Shown here piece by piece: positions 7,077 through 14,759 of a stretch of DNA of 43,868 nt; the stretch's first letter is position 1; each line of letters starts with the position of its first letter. The notes beneath the pieces were generated by a model. It was not told the origin of the DNA, ran no database searches, and worked only from the letters and a program-made list of their open reading frames with translations. The stretch covers positions 1-43,868 of the forward strand of contig JAFVSN010000032.1 in NCBI GenBank assembly GCA_017503735.1, given 5' to 3'. Position numbers and translations under genes: made by a program. Source of the DNA: Lachnospiraceae bacterium (GTDB lineage Bacteria > Bacillota > Clostridia > Lachnospirales > Lachnospiraceae).

Positions 7077-8150
7077 ATGAATCAAAACAGATGGATGAAG
7101 AAACAAAGCAATAGGAATATGAGCCGAAGCAAGGAGAAGGTTATTCAAAACATAGTAACGGAAAGCAACGGAAAAATGGCGAAATGGTTTGTCGGTCTGT
7201 TCTGTCTTGCACTGACATTTTTGCTTTTTGCTCCGGTAACCGCAAGGGCAGATATGGGACCGAAACCGTCGGTGCGGATTTTGTTTGAAAATATGGGAGG
7301 CGAACTGTGCTACGGGACACTTTTGTCGGAGCGGCAGTCTACCGGACCGGCCAGTGTATGGGATGGAAACGAAGAAGACGCGCGGCACAACGGAAACTAT
7401 GAATGGTGCGCTCTGGATTACGAAACATGGAAGGCCTTTGTAGAATATGAGGACCCGGACGGGTATTACTTTTTGCAGGAGGGCTGGGATGTCGGCGAGA
7501 CAAAGGAGATTGCGTGGACTTACTATCCGCCGAATCGTTTCAAAATTCTTTTGTATTACCCGGAGACGGGGACTTTTGTGTCCAGTGGGATATATGAGAA
7601 ATATGCCTTCGATACCTACTATACGGTAGATATGAACGGTGTGGATATGGGGTCCGTGGAGTATAATGAGGAGCTAAGTACGGATCAACGGATGGAAGAG
7701 TTCGGCTCGGTGGAGTATGACGAGGAGTTAAGTACGAATGAGCGCATTGAGGCTTATCGGTCTTACAATTACCGGGTGGAAGTGATTTCCATGATTGTGC
7801 GGATTTTGGCTACCATTGCCGTTGAAATGATATTGGCGTTGTTGTTCGGGTTCCGGAAAAAGAAACAGCTACTGTTGTTGATTGGTGTAAATACGGCGAC
7901 ACAAGTGATTCTAAATGTATTACTCAATGTTATTAATTACAGTTCCGGTCACTGGGCGTTTGTATTTTTTTATGTGCTGTTTGAACTGTTGGTGTTCGGC
8001 GTGGAGGCAATCGTGTACTGCATGTGGATGAACCGCCTGTCCGAGAAGACAAAGCCGACCTGGTTTTATGTGTTGTATGCATTTGTGGCAAACGGGGTGT
8101 CCTTTGTGGCGGGGATCTATATCGCGAATTTGCTTCCCGGGATATTCTAA
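7077..8150 (+). CDS. Exported/polytopic membrane protein with DMGPKPS motif, 357 aa
   Basis: A long basic leader precedes a signal-like hydrophobic stretch (about 36-57) that ends in ARA, followed by DMGPKPSV. This motif recurs right after the signal peptide in a family of clostridial membrane proteins that I recall as uncharacterised. A ~170-residue extracellular domain follows, then four transmembrane helices near 235-260, 264-290, 296-322 and 328-355. The outer domain contains an 18-residue tandem duplication (192-227). GGAGGGG precedes ATG 7077. It is third in the sigma-factor operon and a likely target or sensor component. A small hairpin (CGAATC-TAA-GATTCG, 7042-7056) sits just upstream. 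Confidence 0.8.
   Translation: MNQNRWMKKQSNRNMSRSKEKVIQNIVTESNGKMAKWFVGLFCLALTFLLFAPVTARADMGPKPSVRILFENMGGELCYGTLLSERQSTGPASVWDGNEEDARHNGNYEWCALDYETWKAFVEYEDPDGYYFLQEGWDVGETKEIAWTYYPPNRFKILLYYPETGTFVSSGIYEKYAFDTYYTVDMNGVDMGSVEYNEELSTDQRMEEFGSVEYDEELSTNERIEAYRSYNYRVEVISMIVRILATIAVEMILALLFGFRKKKQLLLLIGVNTATQVILNVLLNVINYSSGHWAFVFFYVLFELLVFGVEAIVYCMWMNRLSEKTKPTWFYVLYAFVANGVSFVAGIYIANLLPGIF
7650..7757 (+). repeat. 54-bp tandem in-frame duplication
   Basis: Two adjacent 54-bp units encode GSVEYNEELSTDQRMEEF and GSVEYDEELSTNERIEAY. Eleven of 18 residues are identical and most differences are conservative. It lies in the extracellular part of the 7077-8150 protein, directly before the first transmembrane helix, and would lengthen the stalk. 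Confidence 0.9.
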
Positions 8151-8179
8151 AAAGGTAACAAGTGCAGGAGGGAGTCGTT

Positions 8180-9529
8180 ATGGAAGAAAAGCCGAAAAAG
8201 AAGTTAAGTAAGAATGTTTGGATACCGGTAGTTGTTCTTGTACTGTTGGTAGTGCTGTTTGTGCCGGTGCCTTCGGGTGTGTATAAGGATGGTGGAACGA
8301 GGGCCTACACTGCTCTGACCTATAAGATTGTAAAATGGAATCGTCTGGACGGTTTTGTTCGTGTGAAAAAGTCGAAGGTGTATTTCTTCCCGAATAACTT
8401 CAAATCCATCGATACTCTTTGGGAAATGGGACAGCCGGAGGAGGAGAGCTTTCTTGCGACTGTGGTGGAACTTTCCGTGGTTTCTGCTTTGGTGGAGCCT
8501 TTGGAAGGAGAGGAGGAGCGTAAAAGCAGTGACAGAATCCGGTTTTCTGTGAAGGGTTTGGAAGGAATCGGGGTGGAGCCGGGAGATATTGTTGAAATCT
8601 TTTATGACGGAGTGATAAAAGAGTCCTATCCTGCCGGAATTACAGTAAGCAGATGGGAATTGTCCGGGAAAAACAGAGAACAGGCCTATGGGGGACAGTG
8701 GCTTGATAAGTCTACGGCGGAAGGCTATGACAGCAATGTTTTTGATTTTACCGATTTGCAGATTACGAAAATATATATCGACTGTTTCTTTGCAAGACCG
8801 CTGCCGATAGGACAGGCGATTAAGTTTAACGGGACGCTGTCCGACGAATGGTGTGTCGGAGACCGGATTGTTTGCACCTACGAGAATGCGTGCTATGACC
8901 CGGAAAATTGGAGGATGGAAGCGGATTTGCTGACCATAGGAGTCAGTAACTGGGAACCGGAGCCGAGTGAGCCGGGGGATGTTTTATGTTACAAACCGGT
9001 CATTTACCTTTACCCGGAACAGGAAACGGAGGTGTCGGTAGAGCTTACGCTTGACGGCAATCTGACCTGTACCTATCCGGTGTATGGTGAGGGTTGGACG
9101 GTGACCGCTCTGCCGGACGGAACTTTGACGGATGCCAAGGGTCAAACCTACAATTATCTTTATTGGGAGGGCGAGACCGGGATGGACTTTGACTTTTCCG
9201 AGGGATTTTGTGTGAAGGGAGAGGAAACGGCTGTCTTTTTGGAGACTGCGTTGGCGAAACTTGGTCTTACCCGCCGGGAAGCCAATGAGTTTATCGTGTA
9301 CTGGCTTCCGCTTATGGAGCAAAACCCGTACAATGTGATTTCCTTCCAAACAAAGAATTACACAGATGCGGCAAAGCTTACCGTAAGTCCGGCACCGGAT
9401 ACATTGCTCCGAGTATTTATGGCATGGAAGGGTGCGGAAGACCTTGTCGAGATTCCGGAACAGACGCTCACCGCACCGGAGCGTACCGGTTTTACCGTGG
9501 TGGAATGGGGCGGAACGGAAGTGAAATAG
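8180..9529 (+). CDS. Membrane-anchored exported protein with KPVIYLYP domain, 449 aa
   Basis: After a Lys-rich start (MEEKPKKKLSK), one hydrophobic segment (about 13-33) anchors or exports the protein. Residues ~90-170 contain a small beta domain with GIGVEPGDIVEIFYDG and ESYPAGI, resembling OB-type lipoprotein domains. From about 275 a second domain starts with CYKPVIYLYPEQETEV and includes TYNYLYWEGE. This domain is common in exported proteins of anaerobic Firmicutes, with no function I can name. I chose ATG 8180 because GGAGGG precedes it; an in-frame GTG at 8162 would place that site inside the gene. It is fourth in the sigma-factor operon, 29 bp after the previous gene. Confidence 0.8.
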   Translation: MEEKPKKKLSKNVWIPVVVLVLLVVLFVPVPSGVYKDGGTRAYTALTYKIVKWNRLDGFVRVKKSKVYFFPNNFKSIDTLWEMGQPEEESFLATVVELSVVSALVEPLEGEEERKSSDRIRFSVKGLEGIGVEPGDIVEIFYDGVIKESYPAGITVSRWELSGKNREQAYGGQWLDKSTAEGYDSNVFDFTDLQITKIYIDCFFARPLPIGQAIKFNGTLSDEWCVGDRIVCTYENACYDPENWRMEADLLTIGVSNWEPEPSEPGDVLCYKPVIYLYPEQETEVSVELTLDGNLTCTYPVYGEGWTVTALPDGTLTDAKGQTYNYLYWEGETGMDFDFSEGFCVKGEETAVFLETALAKLGLTRREANEFIVYWLPLMEQNPYNVISFQTKNYTDAAKLTVSPAPDTLLRVFMAWKGAEDLVEIPEQTLTAPERTGFTVVEWGGTEVK

Positions 9530-9589
9530 AGAAAAACGGTGTAAGGGAAGAAGTGATTAGCGAATAGAATGCCAAAGGAGGGAAAAGGG

Positions 9590-10381
9590 ATGAGACGTGG
9601 AAGCAAAGAGAAAAACTCCGGGACGAAGAAGCGGAAATGGCTGCTTCCGGTAAGTATTATTGCGGGAGTTTTGTTGCTTTGTATTATTGGAATCGCAGTG
9701 TTTTTGGTGGAGAACTGTTCGGGAATCTATGTAAGAACAAGCGGTGGGAGAAATATGGTGGTGTTTGATAAAATAGGACCGGTGGTGCTGTCGAACAAGG
9801 AAAAGCCGGACCAATTCGATGGGTTGGAAACAGGAGACCGGGTGCTTGCGATAGGTGGTGCATTGAATGAAACATACCCGGGACAAAGCGAAGCGAAATT
9901 TGTACTCAGGCTTTGGAAGGGTGATTTAGAGGATATTCCGCAGAAGGACAGAGAGGCATTACCGGAGCTTGGAAGGTTATTTGAAATTGCAGACTCTGTT
10001 GTAGCAGAGGATGAGGGTTTTCCGGACTGGGGGCTGTCCCTTTCGGTAAAAAATGTAACCCCTACCGGTCTGACTCTTGTGTGTACCCAAAAGGGCGGTA
10101 ATCCGACCGGAGAGCTACAGTGCGGTACGGAATATCATCTGATTGTACCGGAGGACGGAATCTGGAAGGATGTGCCGACGATAATTGAGGAGTACGGCTG
10201 GAATTCTATGGCGTACCTGATTTCGGAGGGACAGGATACGGAGTTTGATATTTCCTGGGAATGGCTGTGCGGTAAGCTTCCCGCAGGCACCTACCGGTTA
10301 ACCAAGGGCTTTATGGATTTTCGTGAGGCCGGGGATTTTGATACGGCAAAGTACTGGGTGGAATTTGCCATTACGGAATAG
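9590..10381 (+). CDS. Membrane-anchored protein with C-terminal bacterial Ig-like domain, 263 aa
   Basis: A basic start (MRRGSKEKNSG) and one hydrophobic helix (about 20-42) anchor the protein with its bulk outside. A middle region holds an OB-like strand pattern (GPVVLSNKE, then LETGDRVLAIGG, then ESYPGQ-like ETYPGQ). The C-terminal ~115 residues (LSLSVKNVTPTGLTLVCTQ to the end) match the bacterial Ig-like domain of Gram-positive surface and lipoproteins, including CGKLPAGTYRLTK and MDFR. AAAGGAGGG precedes ATG 9590, which is why the earlier in-frame ATG (9569) was not used. It is the last gene of the sigma-factor operon; a separate promoter follows. Confidence 0.8.
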   Translation: MRRGSKEKNSGTKKRKWLLPVSIIAGVLLLCIIGIAVFLVENCSGIYVRTSGGRNMVVFDKIGPVVLSNKEKPDQFDGLETGDRVLAIGGALNETYPGQSEAKFVLRLWKGDLEDIPQKDREALPELGRLFEIADSVVAEDEGFPDWGLSLSVKNVTPTGLTLVCTQKGGNPTGELQCGTEYHLIVPEDGIWKDVPTIIEEYGWNSMAYLISEGQDTEFDISWEWLCGKLPAGTYRLTKGFMDFREAGDFDTAKYWVEFAITE

Positions 10382-10401
10382 CAGGAGAAATGTGGTTCCG
10401 T

Positions 10402-10430
10402 TTGACAATACGGCAAAGAACGTGTATAGT
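10402..10430 (+). promoter_or_regulatory. Sigma-A promoter for the U32-like gene
   Basis: TTGACA (10402-10407), a 17-bp spacer and TATAGT (10425-10430). It separates the gene at 10503 from the sigma-factor operon. Confidence 0.8.
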
Positions 10431-10502
10431 AGAGGTACGACAAAATATACAGAAGTCCGTGACGGAGAATGACTTTTTGTCATGGATGCGAGGAGGATTT
10501 TG

Positions 10503-11450
10503 ATGGAAGTTAAGTTTCATTTGCCGGGATTGCGGAGAAATTATCCGCTGAATGTCATGTTATTGGGAATGCTCAAGGGACAGCCTCATCTTTTCAGAGA
10601 GGGTGTAACCATCGGCTCCTGTTTCGGTGAATTTCCGACCTCTTTGTGGAACGGCGGAAGAAACTCCATGGGAGACCAGTGCAGTAATGATTATATCAAT
10701 ATGGTAATCAAAAGCTTAAACGGATGGGGTGTGCCGGTTCGTTTTACTTATACCAATACGGCAATCGATGAAAACGATTTGAATGATCCGTATTGTAATT
10801 ATTGTTTAAAAGTTGCACATAACGGAATGAACGGAGTCATTGTAGTTTCTCCGATTTTGGAGGAGTATGTGCGTAAAAACTATCCGAAGATGCATATAAT
10901 CAGTTCTACCTGCAAGGAAATCCGGGGAATTGACGGAGTAAATGAAGAGTTGGGAAAGGGCTACGATATCGTGGTTCTTGATTACAATCTGAATAATAAG
11001 TTTGAGGAACTGGAAAAGATAACGGACAAGAGCAGATGCGAGGTTTTGGTCAATGCAATTTGTGCACCGAACTGTCCGATGCGTGGTGCACACTATAGAA
11101 ATATTTCCGAAAATCAGAAGAAGATTACCGGAAACATGAAGCTTCCGAAGGAACAGTGGACACCGACGGAACCATGGAATTATAAAGGATGCAGCGGTTC
11201 GCAAAATGTGTATACCATTCAAAATTTCTCCACCTACGTATCTCCGGAGGCTATTTGGGAGAAATATGTACCGATGGGATTCCGTAACTTTAAGATTGAG
11301 GGCCGTTCCGATGATCTTTTGGTTGTTATGGAAGCATATATTCATTACATGATAAAGCCGGAATTTCAAGGACAGGTGCGTATTATGATGTTAAAGAATC
11401 TTCAAAAGTTGAATATTCTGCAGATTAACAAACCGCATCAATTCCAATAA
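10503..11450 (+). CDS. U32-peptidase-like TIM-barrel protein, 315 aa
   Basis: I assign this tentatively to the U32 group: proteins with a TIM-like barrel, several of which are tRNA/rRNA hydroxylation or ubiquinone-pathway enzymes holding an Fe-S cluster rather than proteases. Signs are the Cys cluster NAICAPNCPMRG (about 193-204), another Cys in NYKGCSGSQ, and the C-terminal NFKIEGRS, a typical U32 strand. N-terminal FREGVTIGSCFGEFPTSLWNGG is distinctive but unknown to me. There is no signal peptide. ATG 10503 follows GAGGAGG. It is a single-gene unit with its own promoter and a strong terminator. Family confidence is moderate and function unknown. Confidence 0.6.
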   Translation: MEVKFHLPGLRRNYPLNVMLLGMLKGQPHLFREGVTIGSCFGEFPTSLWNGGRNSMGDQCSNDYINMVIKSLNGWGVPVRFTYTNTAIDENDLNDPYCNYCLKVAHNGMNGVIVVSPILEEYVRKNYPKMHIISSTCKEIRGIDGVNEELGKGYDIVVLDYNLNNKFEELEKITDKSRCEVLVNAICAPNCPMRGAHYRNISENQKKITGNMKLPKEQWTPTEPWNYKGCSGSQNVYTIQNFSTYVSPEAIWEKYVPMGFRNFKIEGRSDDLLVVMEAYIHYMIKPEFQGQVRIMMLKNLQKLNILQINKPHQFQ

Positions 11451-11480
11451 AGAGTATAACTGCGGAACTGCAGGTTGAAG

Positions 11481-11524
11481 CTGTCGCATTTACGATTGAA
11501 AATCGTAGGTGCGGCAGTTTTTTT
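11481..11524 (+). terminator. Strong intrinsic terminator
   Basis: A 17-bp stem including G-U pairs (11481-11497/11501-11517) with a GAA loop and a run of seven T ends the U32-like unit. Confidence 0.9.
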
Positions 11525-11598
11525 GCTTGATAGGAGATTATGCGGTTTCTTATATCGTAACAAGCTCCGCTGTGGATGTGCATTCCGGAAAAAGAAGA

Positions 11599-11627
11599 TT
11601 GACAAAACTGTCTATCGGTGATAGAAT
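11599..11627 (+). promoter_or_regulatory. Promoter of the BlaI-M56 operon
   Basis: TTGACA (11599-11604), a 17-bp spacer and TAGAAT (11622-11627) lie 110 bp before the repressor start. The operator overlaps the spacer and -10 box. Confidence 0.85.
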
Positions 11628-11657
11628 GAGAATGTGACTATTGCGGATAGACAGTTT
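11605..11657. promoter_or_regulatory. Palindromic operator region of the BlaI-type repressor
   Basis: TCTATC-GGT-GATAGA (11611-11625) is a perfect 6+6 palindrome across the -10 box. A second arm, GATAGACAGTTT (11646-11657), is the exact reverse complement of AAACTGTCTATC (11605-11616). One full site and one extended half site would thus flank the transcription start. Autorepression by the adjacent repressor is inferred. Confidence 0.7.
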
Positions 11658-11736
11658 GGCATCGGCCTATGTGGCGGGAGCAAAAGGGAAAGTTTTGGGA
11701 AAAAGATAATATGAGTCGGATATGGAGGTACATAGT

Positions 11737-12099
11737 ATGACAGAAATTAAGCTTGGGATGGTAGAAGCCCGCTTTGCGGACATTGTGTGGCAAAATGCGC
11801 CCTTGTCTACGAAGGAACTGGTGACGCTTTGCGAGGCGGAATTGAACTGGAAACGGACCACGACCTATACGGTATTAAAGAAGCTTTGTGAACGCGGGAT
11901 TTTTGCCATGGAAAACAGCAGGGTAACGGTGTTGATCGGAAAAGAGGAATTTTATGCCATTCAGAGCGAAAAGTTTGTGGAGGAGACTTTTTCCGGTTCC
12001 CTTCCGGCGTTTATTGCGGCGTTTGGTTCCCGGAAAAAGCCAACCGCAAAAGAACTTCAGGAGATTCGAAACATTATTGATTCCTTTGGAGAGGAGTAA
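11737..12099 (+). CDS. BlaI/MecI-type winged-helix repressor, 120 aa
   Basis: This is a repressor of the BlaI/MecI/CopY family, which in the classical system is cleaved after a membrane M56 sensor detects a beta-lactam. The N-terminal winged helix (about 1-75) includes MVEARFADIVWQNAPLSTKE and the recognition helix KRTTTYTVLKKLCERG. The C-terminal part (80-120) is the dimerisation helix region. ATG 11737 has GGAGG at proper spacing; the ATG at 11722 would overlap that site. The gene directly precedes an M56 peptidase gene (2 bp gap), the standard repressor/sensor order. The promoter palindrome is the probable binding site. The inducing signal is not known. Confidence 0.9.
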   Translation: MTEIKLGMVEARFADIVWQNAPLSTKELVTLCEAELNWKRTTTYTVLKKLCERGIFAMENSRVTVLIGKEEFYAIQSEKFVEETFSGSLPAFIAAFGSRKKPTAKELQEIRNIIDSFGEE

Positions 12100-12101
12100 G
12101 T

Positions 12102-13511
12102 ATGGAGAAAGTGTTTATTACCTTTTTGAATATGGGATTGACGGCCACATGGATTGTGTTGGCTGTGCTTGCGGTACGGGCTTTGTGTCATAAGGCACCG
12201 AAGGCGTTAACGGTATGCTTGTGGGCACTGGTGGGGTTACGTCTCGTCTGTCCGGTTCTTGTCGAGAGTATCCTAAGCCTGATTCCCAGCGGGGCGATTA
12301 TATCTCCGGACATTTTGTTGGCGGAAAGGCCATCTATTTATACCGGCGTCTCCATGCTGAATTCCACGATAAATCCGCTGATTTCGGAGCATCTTTCCCC
12401 GGGATACAGCATTTCCGGTGCGCCGACGCCGGGGGCAAGTGCGAATCCGATGCAGATTGTTGCGTTTATTGCTTCGGTTATCTGGATTGCCGGAATGGCT
12501 GTGATGTTTTCTTACAGTCTCGGATCTTATTTGTGGCTTCGCCGTAAGGTAAAAGTATCTCTTTGTTATCGGGACAATATTTATTTTTGCGACAGCATCG
12601 CAACGCCTTTTGTATTCGGGATTATAAAACCGCGGATTTATCTTCCTTCCGGCATGGATGAGAGGCAGATGGAAAGTGTGATTGCCCATGAACGGTCGCA
12701 TTTGAAGAGGAAAGACCATTGGTGGAAGACGGTGGCATTTTTTCTGTTGTCCATATATTGGTTCCAGCCGCTCCTTTGGGTGTCCTATTTGTTGTTTTCC
12801 AGAGACATTGAGCGTGCCTGCGATGAACGGGTGGTGCGGGAGATGAACACGGATACAAGAAAACGCTACGCAGAAGCATTGGTGTCCTGTAGTTTACAGA
12901 AGCGCAGGATGTTTGCCTGTCCGTTGGCGTTCGGAGAAGTGGGCGTAAAGAACCGTGTGAAGTCGGTGTTAAACTATAAAAAGCCGGCCTTTTGGATTGT
13001 GGCGATAACGGTAGTTGCCGGAATCGGGATTGCGGTTTGCTTTTTGACCAATCCTATTTCGGATTCGAAGAAACCGGATCAAAACGCGGACACGTTAGTA
13101 ATCATCGGCGGTGCGGACGGTCCGACGGCGGTACTGGTCGGAAACGAGACAGAAGTTTCTGTCCGGTACTTGCGAAAGCGGTATCCGCAATACTTTGATT
13201 TGGATATCTCCGAGGGGTTGGAGGTGTATGTGTGGCAGTTGGCGGGAAATTCTTATTCCTGCGGTTTGATGAGTGGGAAAGAATCAAGGGAGATTGCGGA
13301 AAAGACAGAGGGAATCCGGACGGACTTATGGGGGTTACAATCAGTGACGGTAACGGAGATGAAGTTGATTCTTTCCGATTACGACATTGGAAAGGAAGAA
13401 GTGAAACTGATACCGTACAATATGCCTTATTCTAGTTATTTAAATATGGAGGCATCGACGGACCCGGAAGGGTATCGGAGGAAATTGGATGAGATGTTCT
13501 GGGGAGAGTAG
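12102..13511 (+). CDS. M56-family (BlaR1-like) membrane metallopeptidase, 469 aa
   Basis: This is an integral membrane zinc protease expected to inactivate the adjacent repressor upon a signal. Membrane helices lie near 5-27, 36-58, 117-145 and 210-232. The zinc motif is HERSH (196-200) with the downstream Glu in DIERACDE (E237). Another helix near 293-315 leads to an extracellular C-terminus of ~155 residues. That tail is not a penicillin-binding domain: no SxxK/KTG motifs are seen. It starts with the IIGGADGPTAVLVG motif, recurrent in M56 proteins of this bacterial family, then a YLRKRYPQYFDLDISEGLEV segment. So the signal is probably not a beta-lactam. It starts 2 bp after the repressor stop. 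Confidence 0.88.
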   Translation: MEKVFITFLNMGLTATWIVLAVLAVRALCHKAPKALTVCLWALVGLRLVCPVLVESILSLIPSGAIISPDILLAERPSIYTGVSMLNSTINPLISEHLSPGYSISGAPTPGASANPMQIVAFIASVIWIAGMAVMFSYSLGSYLWLRRKVKVSLCYRDNIYFCDSIATPFVFGIIKPRIYLPSGMDERQMESVIAHERSHLKRKDHWWKTVAFFLLSIYWFQPLLWVSYLLFSRDIERACDERVVREMNTDTRKRYAEALVSCSLQKRRMFACPLAFGEVGVKNRVKSVLNYKKPAFWIVAITVVAGIGIAVCFLTNPISDSKKPDQNADTLVIIGGADGPTAVLVGNETEVSVRYLRKRYPQYFDLDISEGLEVYVWQLAGNSYSCGLMSGKESREIAEKTEGIRTDLWGLQSVTVTEMKLILSDYDIGKEEVKLIPYNMPYSSYLNMEASTDPEGYRRKLDEMFWGE

Positions 13512-13596
13512 ATACGGGATTAGAATGCAGAGAGTCAAAAGGGGAGAGGAACGGGAAAGTAAACAATTAGGGAAAAGAAAATCGGGAGGTATCGGA

Positions 13597-14607
13597 ATGA
13601 AAAAGAATGAAACGAAAGAGAGAAGAACTGAAATGACGGACAGAAGGGAGCAAAAGAAGTTCCGAATCTATTGGCTGCTTGCCTTGTTAGGAACTATGGT
13701 GGTATCTGTATACCCGATTTATATGGGGTTCAAAGTGATACGGAGTATGACGCTTTACGGTTTTGTTCCCCAGGCGAATTATCCGAAGTACATCATTCCT
13801 TATACGCCGATCGCGATTGGGGTGATTGTAGCGGTTTGTCTGATGCCGATTCTGTTTAAGAAGCTGAAACGATATTCCTTGCTTACAGCGTCGGGAATCG
13901 CACTGGTTGTGTTTTTTGCGGCGGAGTTTTTGTTTGAACAAAAGATTATTGTAAACGGGGTTCTGTCAGCAAAACTGGAACGTTGGCAGATGTTTATGTG
14001 CTATGCGTCGCCGGAAACGTACCAAACCCGGAATTGGCGCGCGGTGGATGTTTTAATCGGGGAATACAGCCCCACCTTTAAGATACACTTTTATATGATT
14101 TCCGTAGTATTGATTTTGACGATTCTGAATTGTTTGTATGGGTTCGGCCGGATGATTTTGACCGGAAATGATAAAAAGTTTAAAGCATTGGTAATACAAG
14201 CTGTAGGTACTGCATTGTTTCTCGGACTTTGTATTTTGGCTTGTTTTACTGCATTTTTCAGAGACGGAGAACTGTTGGTTTCTCCGTTGTCGGCAGTGTT
14301 GATGGGGATATTCTTTTCCTTGTTGGGTGTAACGGTAGGGATGTATGCCGGATCATTCCTTTTGGGAAAGAAGAAAGTCGTGGCGGTAGGAATACCGGCT
14401 GCTGTGGGTGTAGTAACGACACTTGCCATGTATATCGGTGAGATGTGTTTACTGAGCGGAAATTTATATCTGTTCGGCAGGGGCTTCTGGTTTACGGGAA
14501 TTCCGGGGATTGTTCTGGCACCGGTGGATTTGCTGATTATTGTGTCGGCAGGTGTTGTGACCGGTGTAATCTGTATGTTGTTAAATAAAAAAAGGAACAT
14601 TAATTAA
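13597..14607 (+). CDS. Polytopic membrane protein of unknown function, 336 aa
   Basis: A charged N-terminus (about 24 residues, Lys/Arg/Glu-rich) is followed by roughly eight transmembrane segments near 25-47, 66-88, 94-114, 165-188, 198-222, 230-252, 258-282 and 302-330. I recognise no family motif, signal peptide or catalytic pattern. GGGAGG precedes ATG 13597; upstream in-frame codons overlap the M56 gene and were not used. It lies 85 bp after the M56 gene with no terminator between, so it is likely the third gene of that operon and may be the effector or a transporter that the repressor controls. Confidence 0.75.
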   Translation: MKKNETKERRTEMTDRREQKKFRIYWLLALLGTMVVSVYPIYMGFKVIRSMTLYGFVPQANYPKYIIPYTPIAIGVIVAVCLMPILFKKLKRYSLLTASGIALVVFFAAEFLFEQKIIVNGVLSAKLERWQMFMCYASPETYQTRNWRAVDVLIGEYSPTFKIHFYMISVVLILTILNCLYGFGRMILTGNDKKFKALVIQAVGTALFLGLCILACFTAFFRDGELLVSPLSAVLMGIFFSLLGVTVGMYAGSFLLGKKKVVAVGIPAAVGVVTTLAMYIGEMCLLSGNLYLFGRGFWFTGIPGIVLAPVDLLIIVSAGVVTGVICMLLNKKRNIN

Positions 14608-14614
14608 TTTTAAA

Positions 14615-14643
14615 TTGCTTTATGTTTCGCCTTGTTGTATAAT
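14615..14643 (+). promoter_or_regulatory. Sigma-A promoter of the SDR gene
   Basis: TTGCTT (14615-14620), a 17-bp spacer and TATAAT (14638-14643). It leaves a leader of about 110 nt before ATG 14760. Confidence 0.75.
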
Positions 14644-14657
14644 GACGGTATGAATAT

Positions 14658-14756
14658 ATGAAGAATTTTTCTGCGGTCACAGGTGATATGAAATATGCAA
14701 AAGAGTTCTTTCCGGTCACGCAAAAACAGCGGACCCGGAATGAGGGACGGAGGTAG
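14658..14756 (+). CDS. Possible 32-codon leader ORF before the SDR
   Basis: ATG 14658 opens a 32-residue frame (starts MKNFSAVTGDMKYAKEFF) that ends at TAG 14754-14756, 3 bp before the SDR start, and overlaps the SDR ribosome site. It begins only about 8 nt after the predicted transcription start and lacks a ribosome site. It could be a coupling leader peptide or chance. Confidence 0.2.
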   Translation: MKNFSAVTGDMKYAKEFFPVTQKQRTRNEGRR

Positions 14757-14759
14757 TGT

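Noticed and set aside
10806-11369. 187-residue minus-strand frame
   Set aside because: Lies entirely inside the U32-like gene, with no ribosome site or recognisable motif.
12273-12719. 148-residue minus-strand frame
   Set aside because: Antisense to the M56 gene, which shows membrane helices and the zinc motif in its own frame.
14091-14600. 169-residue minus-strand frame, Thr/Pro/Asn-rich
   Set aside because: Its composition arises from reading hydrophobic codons of the membrane protein backwards.
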